Positions 34,534 through 42,941 of a stretch of 64,000 nt of DNA are shown piece by piece. A program made the position numbers and the translations under genes. The stretch spans positions 259,390 to 323,389 of the forward strand of contig NZ_BLAF01000006.1 of NCBI RefSeq assembly GCF_009687885.1, given 5' to 3'. Origin of the DNA: Acrocarpospora pleiomorpha (GTDB lineage: Bacteria; Actinomycetota; Actinomycetes; Streptosporangiales; Streptosporangiaceae). The first letter of the stretch is position 1; each line of letters starts with the position of its first letter. The notes below the pieces were generated by a model. The model worked only from the letters and a program-made list of their open reading frames with translations. It had not been told where the DNA came from and searched no databases.

Positions 34534-35787
34534 ATGCGAGTACCTTTTCTGCTCTCAATAGCCACGGGTGGCGCGCTCTGCGTCGCGGTTCCTGCTGTCG
34601 GCGAGGTCATGGGCGCGACCGCCTATGCCGCGACCGTCCACGCCAGGACCGTCCACGCGCAGCACGCCGACAGGACTGCTTCGCAGGCGAATCCGCCAGG
34701 CGAGGTCAAGCGCTCTCATGAGCGGAAGTCCCGGCACGCCAAGCGATCCCAAGAGCGGCGACCACGTGAGGGCACGCGATCGCAGCAACGGCAATCGCGT
34801 GAGGTCAGCCGGTCGCATACAGAGCGTTCAGAGCGTTCAGAGCGTTCGCATGTGGGGCGTTCGCATGTGGGGCGTTCGCATGCGGGCAGGCGGTTCCATG
34901 CGGGACGAGCGCACGAGGTCAGGCGAGCGCACGTGATCCGGCGATCCCATGAGGAGCCACCGCGTCAGATCAGCCAGTCCCACGATGACCGCCGGCACGA
35001 GCTCAACCGGTCTCAAGTAGTGCGACAGCAGCTCCACCGCTCTTACGACGATCGCCCACGTGAATTCAGCCGATCTCACGAAGAGCGCCCGCAGGAGATA
35101 ATGCCGAGGCAGCTCCCGCACGGACTAAAGCAACGATTGCCGCGTGTCACGACATGGGCGACATTGCGGAGAGTTCCGCTGGATGAGTACACCTTCGACC
35201 GCACCGAAGGCCGCACAATCCATCCAAGTAAGCAAAAAGTCGTATATAACCGCCCAGGCGGCATGCCCGTCGCGGTCCTGCCCACCCATTTGCTGGGAAA
35301 TCCGACATGGGTGCCCGTGGTGGATTCGTACGGCGATTGGGTACGCGTCCTGCTCCCCAGCCGCCCTAATCGTTCAACAGGCTGGATCCACACCGGTTCA
35401 GGCGTGGATTGGGGCCAGACCAACTACAAAATCTACGTTTCCCTGCGACTGCACCGAATGTCGATCCACAAAGGCGGACGCCGGATCGGCACCTGGCCCG
35501 TCGCCACCGGCGCGGCGAACACCCCCACTCCCGTCGGGCGGACGTTCGTCATGGCCTCGGTCGACACCGGCCACGGCTACGGGGTGCCGGTCCTACCTTT
35601 GGGCACGCATTCGCCCACCATGAGCCACTTCGGCGGCGGCCCCGCCACGATCGGCCTGCACGGCTGGCCCCATGGTTCCGGCGTGTTCGGGCACAGCGTC
35701 AGCAACGGCTGCGTCCGGGTGCCCCAGTCCGCCCTGCCCGTGATGCGCCGGGTCCCGCTCGGCACCGTGGTCACGATCACCAGGTGA
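34534..35787 (+). CDS. L,D-transpeptidase (YkuD) with long basic Arg/Ser/His repeat region
   Basis: 417 aa. ATG after CGGAGG. A signal-like hydrophobic N-terminus (1-33) is followed by ~170 residues of Arg/Ser/His/Glu repeats (RSHVGRSHVGRSHAGR) encoded by 9- and 15-bp DNA repeats at ~34816-34880. An SH3-like part (VYNRPGGMPVAVLP...WVPVVDSYGDWVRVLL) precedes the YkuD domain with IGLHGWPHGSG and HSVSNGCVRV (catalytic His387, Cys393). It makes 3-3 peptidoglycan cross-links or attaches proteins to the wall. The basic region could bind anionic wall polymers, which is inference. Confidence 0.9.
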   Translation: MRVPFLLSIATGGALCVAVPAVGEVMGATAYAATVHARTVHAQHADRTASQANPPGEVKRSHERKSRHAKRSQERRPREGTRSQQRQSREVSRSHTERSERSERSHVGRSHVGRSHAGRRFHAGRAHEVRRAHVIRRSHEEPPRQISQSHDDRRHELNRSQVVRQQLHRSYDDRPREFSRSHEERPQEIMPRQLPHGLKQRLPRVTTWATLRRVPLDEYTFDRTEGRTIHPSKQKVVYNRPGGMPVAVLPTHLLGNPTWVPVVDSYGDWVRVLLPSRPNRSTGWIHTGSGVDWGQTNYKIYVSLRLHRMSIHKGGRRIGTWPVATGAANTPTPVGRTFVMASVDTGHGYGVPVLPLGTHSPTMSHFGGGPATIGLHGWPHGSGVFGHSVSNGCVRVPQSALPVMRRVPLGTVVTITR

Positions 35788-35859
35788 CCCGTCGACGGAA
35801 TAACGTTCTGGGTTACGCTGTTACCCGAACAATGCTCGGTTTCTTTGTGGGAGGGCACT

Positions 35860-37017
35860 GTGGCAGAGGCGTACATCGTGGGAGCGGTCCGGTCCCCGGT
35901 CGGTAAGAAGAAGGGCGGCCTGTCCACAGTCCACCCCACCGACCTGGCCGCGCACACGCTCAGCGCGCTCATCGAGCGCACCGGCGTCGACCCGGCGGCC
36001 GTCGAGGACGTCATCATGGGCTGCGTCATGCAGTTCGGCCCGCAATCGATGGACATCGCCCGCAACGCGTGGCTGAGCGCGGGCCTCCCGGAGACCGTGG
36101 CGGGCGTCACCATCGACCGCCAGTGCGGCTCCTCCCAGCAGGCGATCCACTTCGCCGCGCAGGGCGTGCTGTCCGGCACCCAGGACCTGGTCGTCGCCTC
36201 CGGCGTCGAATCCATGTCCATCGTTCCGATGGGATCGAGCATCACCGCCGCCCTGGAGAAGGGCATGCCCTTCCCGTTCGGCGAAAAGTGGGTCGAAAGG
36301 TACGACAAGCAGGAGATCTCGCAGTTCCGCGGCGCGGAGTTGATGGCCGAGAAGTGGAACCTGTCCCGGGAGGACCTGGAGCGCTACGCGTACGAGAGCC
36401 ACCAGCGGGCGGCGAAGGCGGTCGCCAACGGGTACTTCCGCGAGCAGATCGCGCCGCTCAACGGGGTCGAGGACGACGAAGGGCCGCGGCCTGACACGAC
36501 CCTGGAGAAGATGGCCGAACTGCGGACGCTGCGGGAGGACGGTCGCATCACCGCCGCCACCTCGTCCCAGATCTCCGACGGCGCGGGCGCGCTCCTGATC
36601 GCCTCAGAGCAGGCCGTGCGCGACCACAACCTGACGCCCAGGGCGCGGATCGTGACGCTGGCCCTGACCGGAGACGACCCTGTCTACATGCTCACCGCGC
36701 CGATCCCGGCCACGCACAAGGCCCTGAAGAAGGCCGGTCTGAGCATTTCCGACATCGACGTCATCGAGATCAACGAGGCGTTCGCCCCGGTTCCGCTCGC
36801 CTGGATTCAGGAGCTGGACGCCGACCCCGCCCGTACGAACCCGAACGGCGGCGCGATCGCGCTCGGCCACCCGCTCGGCGGCACCGGCGCGATCCTGATG
36901 ACCAAGCTCCTGCACGAGCTGGAGCGCACCGGCGGTCGCTACGGGCTCCAGACGATGTGCGAGGGCGGCGGCCAGGCCAACGTCACCATCATCGAACGCC
37001 TAAGCTCACCGCTCTGA
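35860..37017 (+). CDS. Thiolase (acetyl-CoA C-acyltransferase)
   Basis: 385 aa from GTG 35860, behind GGGAGGG. Catalytic Cys89 (TIDRQCGSSQQA), His in IALGHPLGGTGA and the second Cys in QTMCEGGGQAN are intact, as is the NEAFA motif (IEINEAFAPVP). The type fits beta-oxidation/degradative thiolases (steroid or fatty acid) rather than a KAS. No partner gene is adjacent. It is followed by a hairpin and a small secreted peptide gene. Confidence 0.92.
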   Translation: MAEAYIVGAVRSPVGKKKGGLSTVHPTDLAAHTLSALIERTGVDPAAVEDVIMGCVMQFGPQSMDIARNAWLSAGLPETVAGVTIDRQCGSSQQAIHFAAQGVLSGTQDLVVASGVESMSIVPMGSSITAALEKGMPFPFGEKWVERYDKQEISQFRGAELMAEKWNLSREDLERYAYESHQRAAKAVANGYFREQIAPLNGVEDDEGPRPDTTLEKMAELRTLREDGRITAATSSQISDGAGALLIASEQAVRDHNLTPRARIVTLALTGDDPVYMLTAPIPATHKALKKAGLSISDIDVIEINEAFAPVPLAWIQELDADPARTNPNGGAIALGHPLGGTGAILMTKLLHELERTGGRYGLQTMCEGGGQANVTIIERLSSPL

Positions 37018-37031
37018 TCAACCGCTTGGAA

Positions 37032-37065
37032 CGAAGGGGCATCCCGCTCAAGGGGTGCCCCTTCG
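37032..37065 (+). terminator. Hairpin after thiolase gene
   Basis: CGAAGGGGCATCCC (37032-37045) pairs with GGGGTGCCCCTTCG (37052-37065) through 14 bp with one G-U pair and a 6-base loop. No U tract follows. A probable rho-independent-like stop, 15 bases after the stop codon. Confidence 0.65.
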
Positions 37066-37174
37066 CTGCTATGTGGCGCTCAGGCCATCCCCAAGCCGAC
37101 CCCAACTCCAGTCCAAGGGCGATCTTGCAAGCTAACTCCTGTCACCAGAACGACAACCTGAACAGGAGACTGAA

Positions 37175-37327
37175 ATGCGCACTCTGAAGCGCGCCGCCGC
37201 CGCCCTCGCCACCACCGCCGTGGCCATCACCACCTTCGCCGTCCTCACCGGCCCGGCCCAGGCCCGCCCCAACGAGTGGTACCCCTGCAAGGTCGACGGC
37301 AAGTGGTACTGGTGCATGGACCTCTAA
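37175..37327 (+). CDS. 50-aa secreted aromatic peptide precursor
   Basis: ATG 37175 with AGGAG (37164-37168) 6 bases upstream, stop TAA 37325. Signal peptide MRTLKR + Ala/Thr/Val core, cleavage after GPAQA (residue 30). The mature product would be only 20 residues: RPNEWYPC, then KVDGKWYWC and MDL, with two Cys nine residues apart and five Trp/Tyr. A single disulfide loop is likely. No family is recognised and there are no modifying enzymes nearby. It has its own terminator downstream. Clean RBS, signal and terminator support a real gene. Confidence 0.7.
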   Translation: MRTLKRAAAALATTAVAITTFAVLTGPAQARPNEWYPCKVDGKWYWCMDL

Positions 37328-37338
37328 TCCGTGGCGAG

Positions 37339-37365
37339 GACCGCCCTGGGGCATCCGGGGCGGTC
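37339..37365. terminator. Hairpin between peptide gene and histidine kinase (convergent)
   Basis: GACCGCCC (37339-37346) / GGGCGGTC (37358-37365), 11-base loop, followed on the plus strand by TTCTCATTC. It closes the small peptide gene and may serve the convergent kinase transcript. Confidence 0.7.
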
Positions 37366-37368
37366 TTC

Positions 37369-38748
37369 TCATTCCCCCACCAGTTCGCCCACGCGGAGGG
37401 CGGGGAGCTCGATGTGGACGATCGTGCCGGAGCCGAGAGCTGAGGTGATCCAGCAGCGGCCGCCGTGGGCGTCGGTGATCGCCTTGACGATGGACAGGCC
37501 CAGGCCGGCGCCGTCGGAGAGGCGTTCTTCGCCTCGGTGGAAGCGGTCGAAGGCGCGGGCGGCCTGTTCGGGGGCCATGCCGGGACCGTCGTCGGCGATC
37601 TCGAGGAGGAATTTGGTGCCGGTACGGGAGATGCGGACGAAGGCGGGAGTCCTTGGGGGAGTGTGGGCGCGGACGTTGGCGAGGAGGTTGACGACGACCT
37701 GGCGGATGCGGGCTTCGTCGACGACGGCCACGAGCGTGGGAGGCGCGTCGACGATGATGGGGGATTCGGGGTCCAGTGCGGTGGCATCCGCCGCAGCTTC
37801 TCGCGCTATTTCCGACAAGTTGGTTTCGGAGAGGGTGAGGGCGGCGCTGCGGTCCAAACGGGCCAGTTCCAGCAACTCGGAGACGAGCTTGCCCATCCGG
37901 GTGGCTTCGTCCTCGATGCGGCCCATCACCTTCGGGAGCTCCTCCTCGGGGATGGCCCCAGCGCGGTGGAGCTCCGCGTAGCCGCGGATGGCCGCGAGCG
38001 GAGTCCGGAGCTCGTGGGAGGCGTCGGCGGCGAAACGGCGAACCCGATCCTCGGAAGCCCACCGATCCCGGAACGAGGCGCTGATCCGGTCCAGCATGAG
38101 ATTGATGGCGCTGCCCAGCTTGCCCACCTCGGAGGTGCCCTCCGGCATCCGGGCGGACAGATCGCCGCCCCGCGCGATGCCCACGGCCATGCGCGCCATC
38201 CGCCCCAGCGGCGCCAGCCCGGTCACGATGAGCAACCTGCCGACCAGGGCGAGCAGCACGATCAGCAGCCCGCCGGTGACGAGCTCGGCGAGCAAGATCT
38301 CGCGGACCGGATCGTTGACGCCGTCCAGCGGGACCGCGACGATCACCAGCCGGGCCCCGATCCGGGTCCGCGCCGCCGCGGCCATCAGATCGCCGCCGAG
38401 CTCGAACGTACGCCCGGCCGAGGCGTGCGCGGTGAGCCGCTCCTGCCCGAGCTGCTCCACCAGGCCCGGCACCGACCCCGCCTGCGGCGCGTCCCCGCTG
38501 ACCAGCCGGGTCCGCTGGCTGTTGAGGTTGAAGGTGACCACCGCGAAGGTGGACCCGGTCAGCGCCTGGGTGAGCGTGTCGGTGGCCTCGACCCGGCGGG
38601 AGGCGGTGGCGGTGGCCGCCAGCAGTTGTCCTTCCAGCCGGTCGTACAGGTGCCCCCGCAACACGACCGCGCTGACCACCGACAACACCACCAGCAGCAG
38701 GGCGCTGATGGCGAGCAGTCCGGCCAGGAGTCGGGTGCGCAGCGACAT
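37369..38748 (-). CDS. Sensor histidine kinase
   Basis: 459 aa. Two membrane helices (~8-30 and ~155-177) bound a ~120-residue extracellular sensor, then HAMP (~178-230), HisKA with His245 (ADASHELRTPLAAIRGY) and HATPase_c (N-box NLLANVRAH, DDGPGMAP, GAGLGLSIV). The extracellular sensor has no recognised ligand fold. It sits directly behind its response regulator (one base between them), an obvious two-component pair. The layout resembles TcrY/TrcS-type kinases of actinobacteria. Confidence 0.92.
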   Translation of the reverse strand: MSLRTRLLAGLLAISALLLVVLSVVSAVVLRGHLYDRLEGQLLAATATASRRVEATDTLTQALTGSTFAVVTFNLNSQRTRLVSGDAPQAGSVPGLVEQLGQERLTAHASAGRTFELGGDLMAAAARTRIGARLVIVAVPLDGVNDPVREILLAELVTGGLLIVLLALVGRLLIVTGLAPLGRMARMAVGIARGGDLSARMPEGTSEVGKLGSAINLMLDRISASFRDRWASEDRVRRFAADASHELRTPLAAIRGYAELHRAGAIPEEELPKVMGRIEDEATRMGKLVSELLELARLDRSAALTLSETNLSEIAREAAADATALDPESPIIVDAPPTLVAVVDEARIRQVVVNLLANVRAHTPPRTPAFVRISRTGTKFLLEIADDGPGMAPEQAARAFDRFHRGEERLSDGAGLGLSIVKAITDAHGGRCWITSALGSGTIVHIELPALRVGELVGE

Positions 38749-39435
38749 CTACGGCCGCAGGGCGTACCCCACACCCCGCTGGGTGTGGATCAGCGGCGGC
38801 CCGAGCGGGTCGAGCTTGCGGCGCAGGTAGGAGATGTAGGTCTCCAGCACCTGGGAGGACCCCCCATACCCCCAGACCTGATCGAGCAGCTGCCGCTTGG
38901 TCAGCACCAACCCCGGATGTTCCATCATGAACGCCAGCAACCGGAACTCGGTCGGGGACAGATCCACCCGGACACCGCCCCGCCGCACCTCCCAGCGCGC
39001 CTCGTCCAGCTCCAGGTCGGCCACCCGGAGCACGTCCCCGCTGGGCCGCTCCTCGGCGTCAGGCACGCTCGTACGGCGCAGCACCGCCCGGATCCTGGCG
39101 ACCAGCGCCTCCACTGAGAAGGGTTTCGTCACGTAGTCGTCGGCGCCCATGGTCAGCCCGCGCACGGTGTCCGACACGGCGTCCCGCGCGGTCAGGAAGA
39201 TCACCGGAGTCTGCACGCCTTCGAACCGGATCCGGCGGCACACCTCGAACCCATCGATGTCGGGCAGCATCACGTCGAGGACGATGAGATCCGGCCGCCT
39301 GGCCGCGAACTCGCGCAGCGCGTCGCGCCCGGTGGCCACGGCGGTCACGCTGAAGCCGTGAAACCGCAGCGCGACATCGACGATGTCCCGGATGTTCGGT
39401 TCGTCCTCGACGACGAGGATTCTGGTCTCACTCAT
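38749..39435 (-). CDS. OmpR/PhoB-family response regulator
   Basis: 228 aa. Receiver domain 1-~120 with phospho-acceptor Asp54 (LIVLDVMLPDIDGFE), acidic pocket (VVEDEPN) and Lys in VTKPFS, then a winged-helix DNA-binding domain (~130-228: VDLSPTEFRLLAFMMEHPG, VLETYISYLRRKLD, IHTQRGVGYALRP). It is first in the operon with the kinase. Targets are unknown. It may control itself or the secreted protein gene at 39489, which follows upstream in the same orientation. Confidence 0.93.
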   Translation of the reverse strand: MSETRILVVEDEPNIRDIVDVALRFHGFSVTAVATGRDALREFAARRPDLIVLDVMLPDIDGFEVCRRIRFEGVQTPVIFLTARDAVSDTVRGLTMGADDYVTKPFSVEALVARIRAVLRRTSVPDAEERPSGDVLRVADLELDEARWEVRRGGVRVDLSPTEFRLLAFMMEHPGLVLTKRQLLDQVWGYGGSSQVLETYISYLRRKLDPLGPPLIHTQRGVGYALRP

Positions 39436-39488
39436 GACGGGATAAGTATGGGGCCTCCGTACTAGCCGGAAGCCCTATATGTCCGTAT

Positions 39489-40010
39489 TTAGCTCACCAC
39501 GGCTTTATTCTTCGGGACGAGGACCGCGGTGGCCGTCGGGTTCGGGGTCCCGGGGACGCCGATGGTGAACACCCAGTCGCCCACCACGAGCTTGGTGAAG
39601 TCGGCTTTCGCGCCGGCCCGCCGGAACCGGGTGTCGGTGGCCGTGTTCCAGGTCCAGGTCACCCCGTCACGGCTCTTCACGGTGAGCGTGGCGGCGCCCT
39701 TCGCGGTGATCGCGCCCCGCTGCCAGGTGTAGGTGACGAAGGTGTTCTTCTTCTCCCGCACGGTCGCCGAGCCGTGGATGCCGACCACCCACCGGTTGAA
39801 CTTGCCGCGCAGGCGCGGCCCGCGCAGCGTCGAGTCCGCCGTCACCAGCGAGTCGGCGATCGTGTACGCCCCCGCCGGGATGTACGCGGCACCGGTGGCG
39901 ACCGCGGGCGCGGCCGGGGCGGACGGAGCGGCGGGGTCCGCGGCGGCGGTGGCCGAGGTCAGGAACACCGTGGCGACGATGGCGGCGCCAAGCGCCAGCT
40001 TCGTTCTCAT
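39489..40010 (-). CDS. Secreted protein of unknown function
   Basis: 173 aa from ATG 40010 (12 bases inside a longer possible reading frame). Signal peptide 1-~24 (ends TAAAD). The mature part is a beta-rich domain of ~125 residues (FNRWVVGIHGSATVREKKNTFVTYTWQRGAITAKG...ATLTVKSRDGVTWTWN...WVFTIGVPG) with paired WTWN/TYTW segments. I know no family. There is a Pro/Ala-rich spacer before it. It is 53 bases upstream of the response regulator in the same direction, so it may share regulation with it. Confidence 0.7.
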   Translation of the reverse strand: MRTKLALGAAIVATVFLTSATAAADPAAPSAPAAPAVATGAAYIPAGAYTIADSLVTADSTLRGPRLRGKFNRWVVGIHGSATVREKKNTFVTYTWQRGAITAKGAATLTVKSRDGVTWTWNTATDTRFRRAGAKADFTKLVVGDWVFTIGVPGTPNPTATAVLVPKNKAVVS

Positions 40011-40101
40011 AGCACCCAGCAAAGCGCCGCAGCCTGGGCCGACGACCGGAGAAAGGTGGGAAATCCGTGGGAAAACGGCTGTCTAGATCACGACTTTCTG
40101 A

Positions 40102-40833
40102 TCAGAACGGAACCCGGGCCACGCAGAACACCGTCTGCCCGAACGGCGGCCGGATGAACCGCTCGATGAAGCGCGTGGTCGGCACCACCGTACGGTCATA
40201 GATCTTGACCAGCCGGGGATTCGGATACCCGACCCCGCCCCGCCGCACGGCCAGCCACCAGGCGATGCCGCCGATGAAGTTGATCGGCTTCAGCACGTCC
40301 ACGTCCAGCCCCGCCGCGGCGACGGTCCGCCCCAGCGTCGCCGGCGTATACCGCGTGACATGCCCGACCTTCTTATCGAAGTCCCCATAAAGCTGCATAT
40401 ATCCGGGCACCCAAATGATGATCCTGCCGCCCGGCTGGGTGACCTCCGCCAGCGAGCGCAGCGCCGCCACGTCCTCCTCGATGTGCTCCAGGACGTTCAT
40501 CATCACCACGGTGTCGACCTTGTTCTCCAGCGGAATCGCGGTCGGCAGCCCGAACTGCAGCACCTCGATGTCATCCCGCTCGACGAACCGCTTCTCCAAC
40601 TGCTCCACGCAGTACGGATCGAAGTCGCTCACCACCAGCCGATCCAGCCGGGGCAGGAACTGCTCGGCGAAGTGCCCGAGCCCGGACCCGATCTCCAACA
40701 TCGACCGCCCCACATGCGGCGCGACCATGTCGAACTCATACTGCCGGTAATTCCGGGCTTCGTCCCCGCCCAGATGGTTCTCCAGGGCCTCGTCTCCAGC
40801 CGCCGGCTGAACTACTCGGTCATACCCAGACAT
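40102..40833 (-). CDS. SAM-dependent class I methyltransferase
   Basis: 243 aa. Motif I MLEIGSGLGHFAEQF, acidic loop VVSDFDPYCVEQLE and motif VDTVVMMNVLEHIEED mark a Rossmann-fold methyltransferase of the Methyltransf_11/23 type. The C-terminal part (KVGHVTRYTPATL...FIGGIAWWLAVRRGG...KIYDRTVVPTTRFIERFI) is like methyltransferases found with glycan/polyprenyl sugar genes. No such genes are adjacent. The substrate is unknown. It is divergent from the STAND ATPase gene. Confidence 0.9.
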   Translation of the reverse strand: MSGYDRVVQPAAGDEALENHLGGDEARNYRQYEFDMVAPHVGRSMLEIGSGLGHFAEQFLPRLDRLVVSDFDPYCVEQLEKRFVERDDIEVLQFGLPTAIPLENKVDTVVMMNVLEHIEEDVAALRSLAEVTQPGGRIIIWVPGYMQLYGDFDKKVGHVTRYTPATLGRTVAAAGLDVDVLKPINFIGGIAWWLAVRRGGVGYPNPRLVKIYDRTVVPTTRFIERFIRPPFGQTVFCVARVPF

Positions 40834-40925
40834 GCGTCCCTCGTTTACGGCAGGTGGCGGTGTGCCGAGTCTAGTGCCCCAACCCGGACGGATGATTCAG
40901 AACCCGCAGTCCCGGCATCGAGGGA

Positions 40926-40931
40926 TACGAT
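40926..40931 (+). promoter_or_regulatory. -10 element for leaderless STAND ATPase mRNA
   Basis: TACGAT ends 6 bases before the ATG at 40938, and no RBS is present. No clear -35 is seen. Confidence 0.4.
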
Positions 40932-40937
40932 TTGTGA

Positions 40938-42923
40938 ATGCCCGCCGAACTGGCCAGCTTCGTCGGCCGCAGGTCGGAGATCACCCAAGTCGCGCGTCTT
41001 CTGGAGCTGTCCCGCCTGGTCACGCTGACCGGGGTCGGCGGAATCGGGAAGTCCCGGCTGGCTCTGGCGGTGGCCGAGAGCGTGCGGGCGAGCTTCCCCG
41101 ACGGCGTCACTCTGGTGGATCTCGCCAAGGTTCGCCAACCCGACCTGCTCAGCCACGCGGTGGCGGACGCGCTCCCGCTCGCCGACCAGACGGCCCGGCA
41201 GGAGGAGGCGCTCGCCGCCTACCTGGCCGATCGCCGGCAGCTGCTGATCTTCGACGGTGCCGACTCGGTGGTGGACGGCTGCGCGCAGCTGGCCGAGACC
41301 CTGCTCAAGGCCGCTCCCGACCTGCGGATCATGGTCACCAGCCGGCAGGCGCTGGACGTGGCGGGTGAGCACCTGTTCGTGGTCGGCCCGATGGCCAGAC
41401 CCGACGCGATCGCCCTGCTCAACGAGCGTGCCCAGCGGTCGCTGGTCGAGGACGGGGGGCTGTGCGAGCGGCTCGACGGCATCCCGCTCGCCATCGAACT
41501 GGCCGCCGTCCGCCTCGCCGACCAGTCGGTGGCCGAGATCATCCGCGGCCTCGAGGACCGCTTCCACCTGCTGGACGGCCTGCGGGCCGTGATCGGCTGG
41601 AGCCACGAGCTGTGCTCCCCGGGGGAGCGCCTGCTCTGGGCCCGGCTGGCGGTCTTCGCCGGCCGCTTCGACCTGGCCGCCGCCGAGGAGGTCTGCGCCG
41701 ACCGCGTCATCCCGTCGCACGAGGTGCTGGACCTGATCAGCGGCCTGGTGGAACGTTCGATCCTGGTCCGCGAGCAGGGTTCCCGCTACCGCATGCTGGC
41801 CACCGTCCGGGAGTACGGCGAGGAGTGGCTGCACCGCCTCGGCGAGGAGGAGACCTTCCGGCTCCGCCGCCGCCACAAGAACTACTACCTGCGGCTGGCC
41901 CGCCGGGGCGAGACCGAGTGGTTCGGCCCCGGCCAGGAGGAGGTCTTCGCCAGGACCCGCGCCGAGCACGGCAACCTGCGCAGCGCGCTGGAGTTCTGCC
42001 TGAGCGTCCCCGGCGAGGTCCGCGACGGCCTCGACCTGGCCGCCAGCCTCTGGTTCTTCTGGGTCGGCTGCGGCTATCTCGGCGAGGGCCGCCACTGGCT
42101 GGAGCAGGGCCTGGCGCTCGACTCCGCGCCGACCCCCGAGCGGGCCAAGGCGCTGTGGGCGGGCGGCTACGTGGCCCTGCTGCTCGGTGACATCGACCAC
42201 GCCATCGCCCTGCTGGAGGAGTGCCGCGAGGGTGGCGGCAACCAAGCCGACAACAGGACCAGGGTGAGGGCCGCCCACCGGCTCGGCTGCGCCGCCCTGT
42301 TCACCGACGACCACGCCGCCGCCGTCCCGCTCCTGGAGGACGCCCTGGACCAGTATGCCTGGCTCGGCATCCTGGACAGCCAGGTCCTGCTCGGCAAGGT
42401 CGAACTGGCCATGTCGCTGGCCGTCGCCGGCCGGTTCGACGACAGCGCCGAGCTCTGCCAGGAGGTCACGGCCGAATGCGAGGCCCACGGCGAGAGCTGG
42501 GTGCTGTCGTACGCGCACTACGTCCAGGCGTACGCGCACTGGGCGAACGGAGAGCTGGCCGCCGCGGACCGGCTGGCTCGCGAGTCGCTGCGGCTCAGCC
42601 GGGCCTTCAACGACCCGGTCGCCGCCGTGCTGGACGTGCAGCTGCTGGCCCTGGTGCTGGGCGACGCGGACGAGCACGAGCGGGCGGCGCTGCTGCGGGG
42701 CGCCGCGGCCAGGCTGTGGCGTTCGGTCGGCCCGCCGCTGTTCGGCTCGCGGCATTTCCACGCCTCGCACGCCGCCGGTGAGACGCGGGCCAGAAGTGCC
42801 CTGGGGGACGCCGGGTACGAGGCCGCGCTGGCCAGGGGCCGCCAGGCCGGCCTGGACTATGCGTTAGAAATATCTTCCCAAGGAGTGGTTTTCTCCACAG
42901 GTGTGGTCCAATACCGGCCCTGA
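40938..42923 (+). CDS. STAND (NB-ARC-like) ATPase with TPR-like repeats, no output domain (copy 1)
   Basis: 661 aa. NB-ARC-type NTPase at ~1-280: Walker A GVGGIGKS (32-39), Walker B QLLIFDGAD, sensor MVTSRQ and the GIPLAIELAA motif. Then WSHELCSPGERLLWARLAVF, a winged-helix part, and ~350 residues of helical repeats. The end ALEISS resembles the junction where related regulators continue into a LuxR HTH, but the protein stops without one. About 40% similar by eye to the next gene. Likely an ATP-driven signal receiver of unknown output. Confidence 0.82.
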   Translation: MPAELASFVGRRSEITQVARLLELSRLVTLTGVGGIGKSRLALAVAESVRASFPDGVTLVDLAKVRQPDLLSHAVADALPLADQTARQEEALAAYLADRRQLLIFDGADSVVDGCAQLAETLLKAAPDLRIMVTSRQALDVAGEHLFVVGPMARPDAIALLNERAQRSLVEDGGLCERLDGIPLAIELAAVRLADQSVAEIIRGLEDRFHLLDGLRAVIGWSHELCSPGERLLWARLAVFAGRFDLAAAEEVCADRVIPSHEVLDLISGLVERSILVREQGSRYRMLATVREYGEEWLHRLGEEETFRLRRRHKNYYLRLARRGETEWFGPGQEEVFARTRAEHGNLRSALEFCLSVPGEVRDGLDLAASLWFFWVGCGYLGEGRHWLEQGLALDSAPTPERAKALWAGGYVALLLGDIDHAIALLEECREGGGNQADNRTRVRAAHRLGCAALFTDDHAAAVPLLEDALDQYAWLGILDSQVLLGKVELAMSLAVAGRFDDSAELCQEVTAECEAHGESWVLSYAHYVQAYAHWANGELAAADRLARESLRLSRAFNDPVAAVLDVQLLALVLGDADEHERAALLRGAAARLWRSVGPPLFGSRHFHASHAAGETRARSALGDAGYEAALARGRQAGLDYALEISSQGVVFSTGVVQYRP

Positions 42924-42941
42924 GCGTGATTTGCTGCGGGC

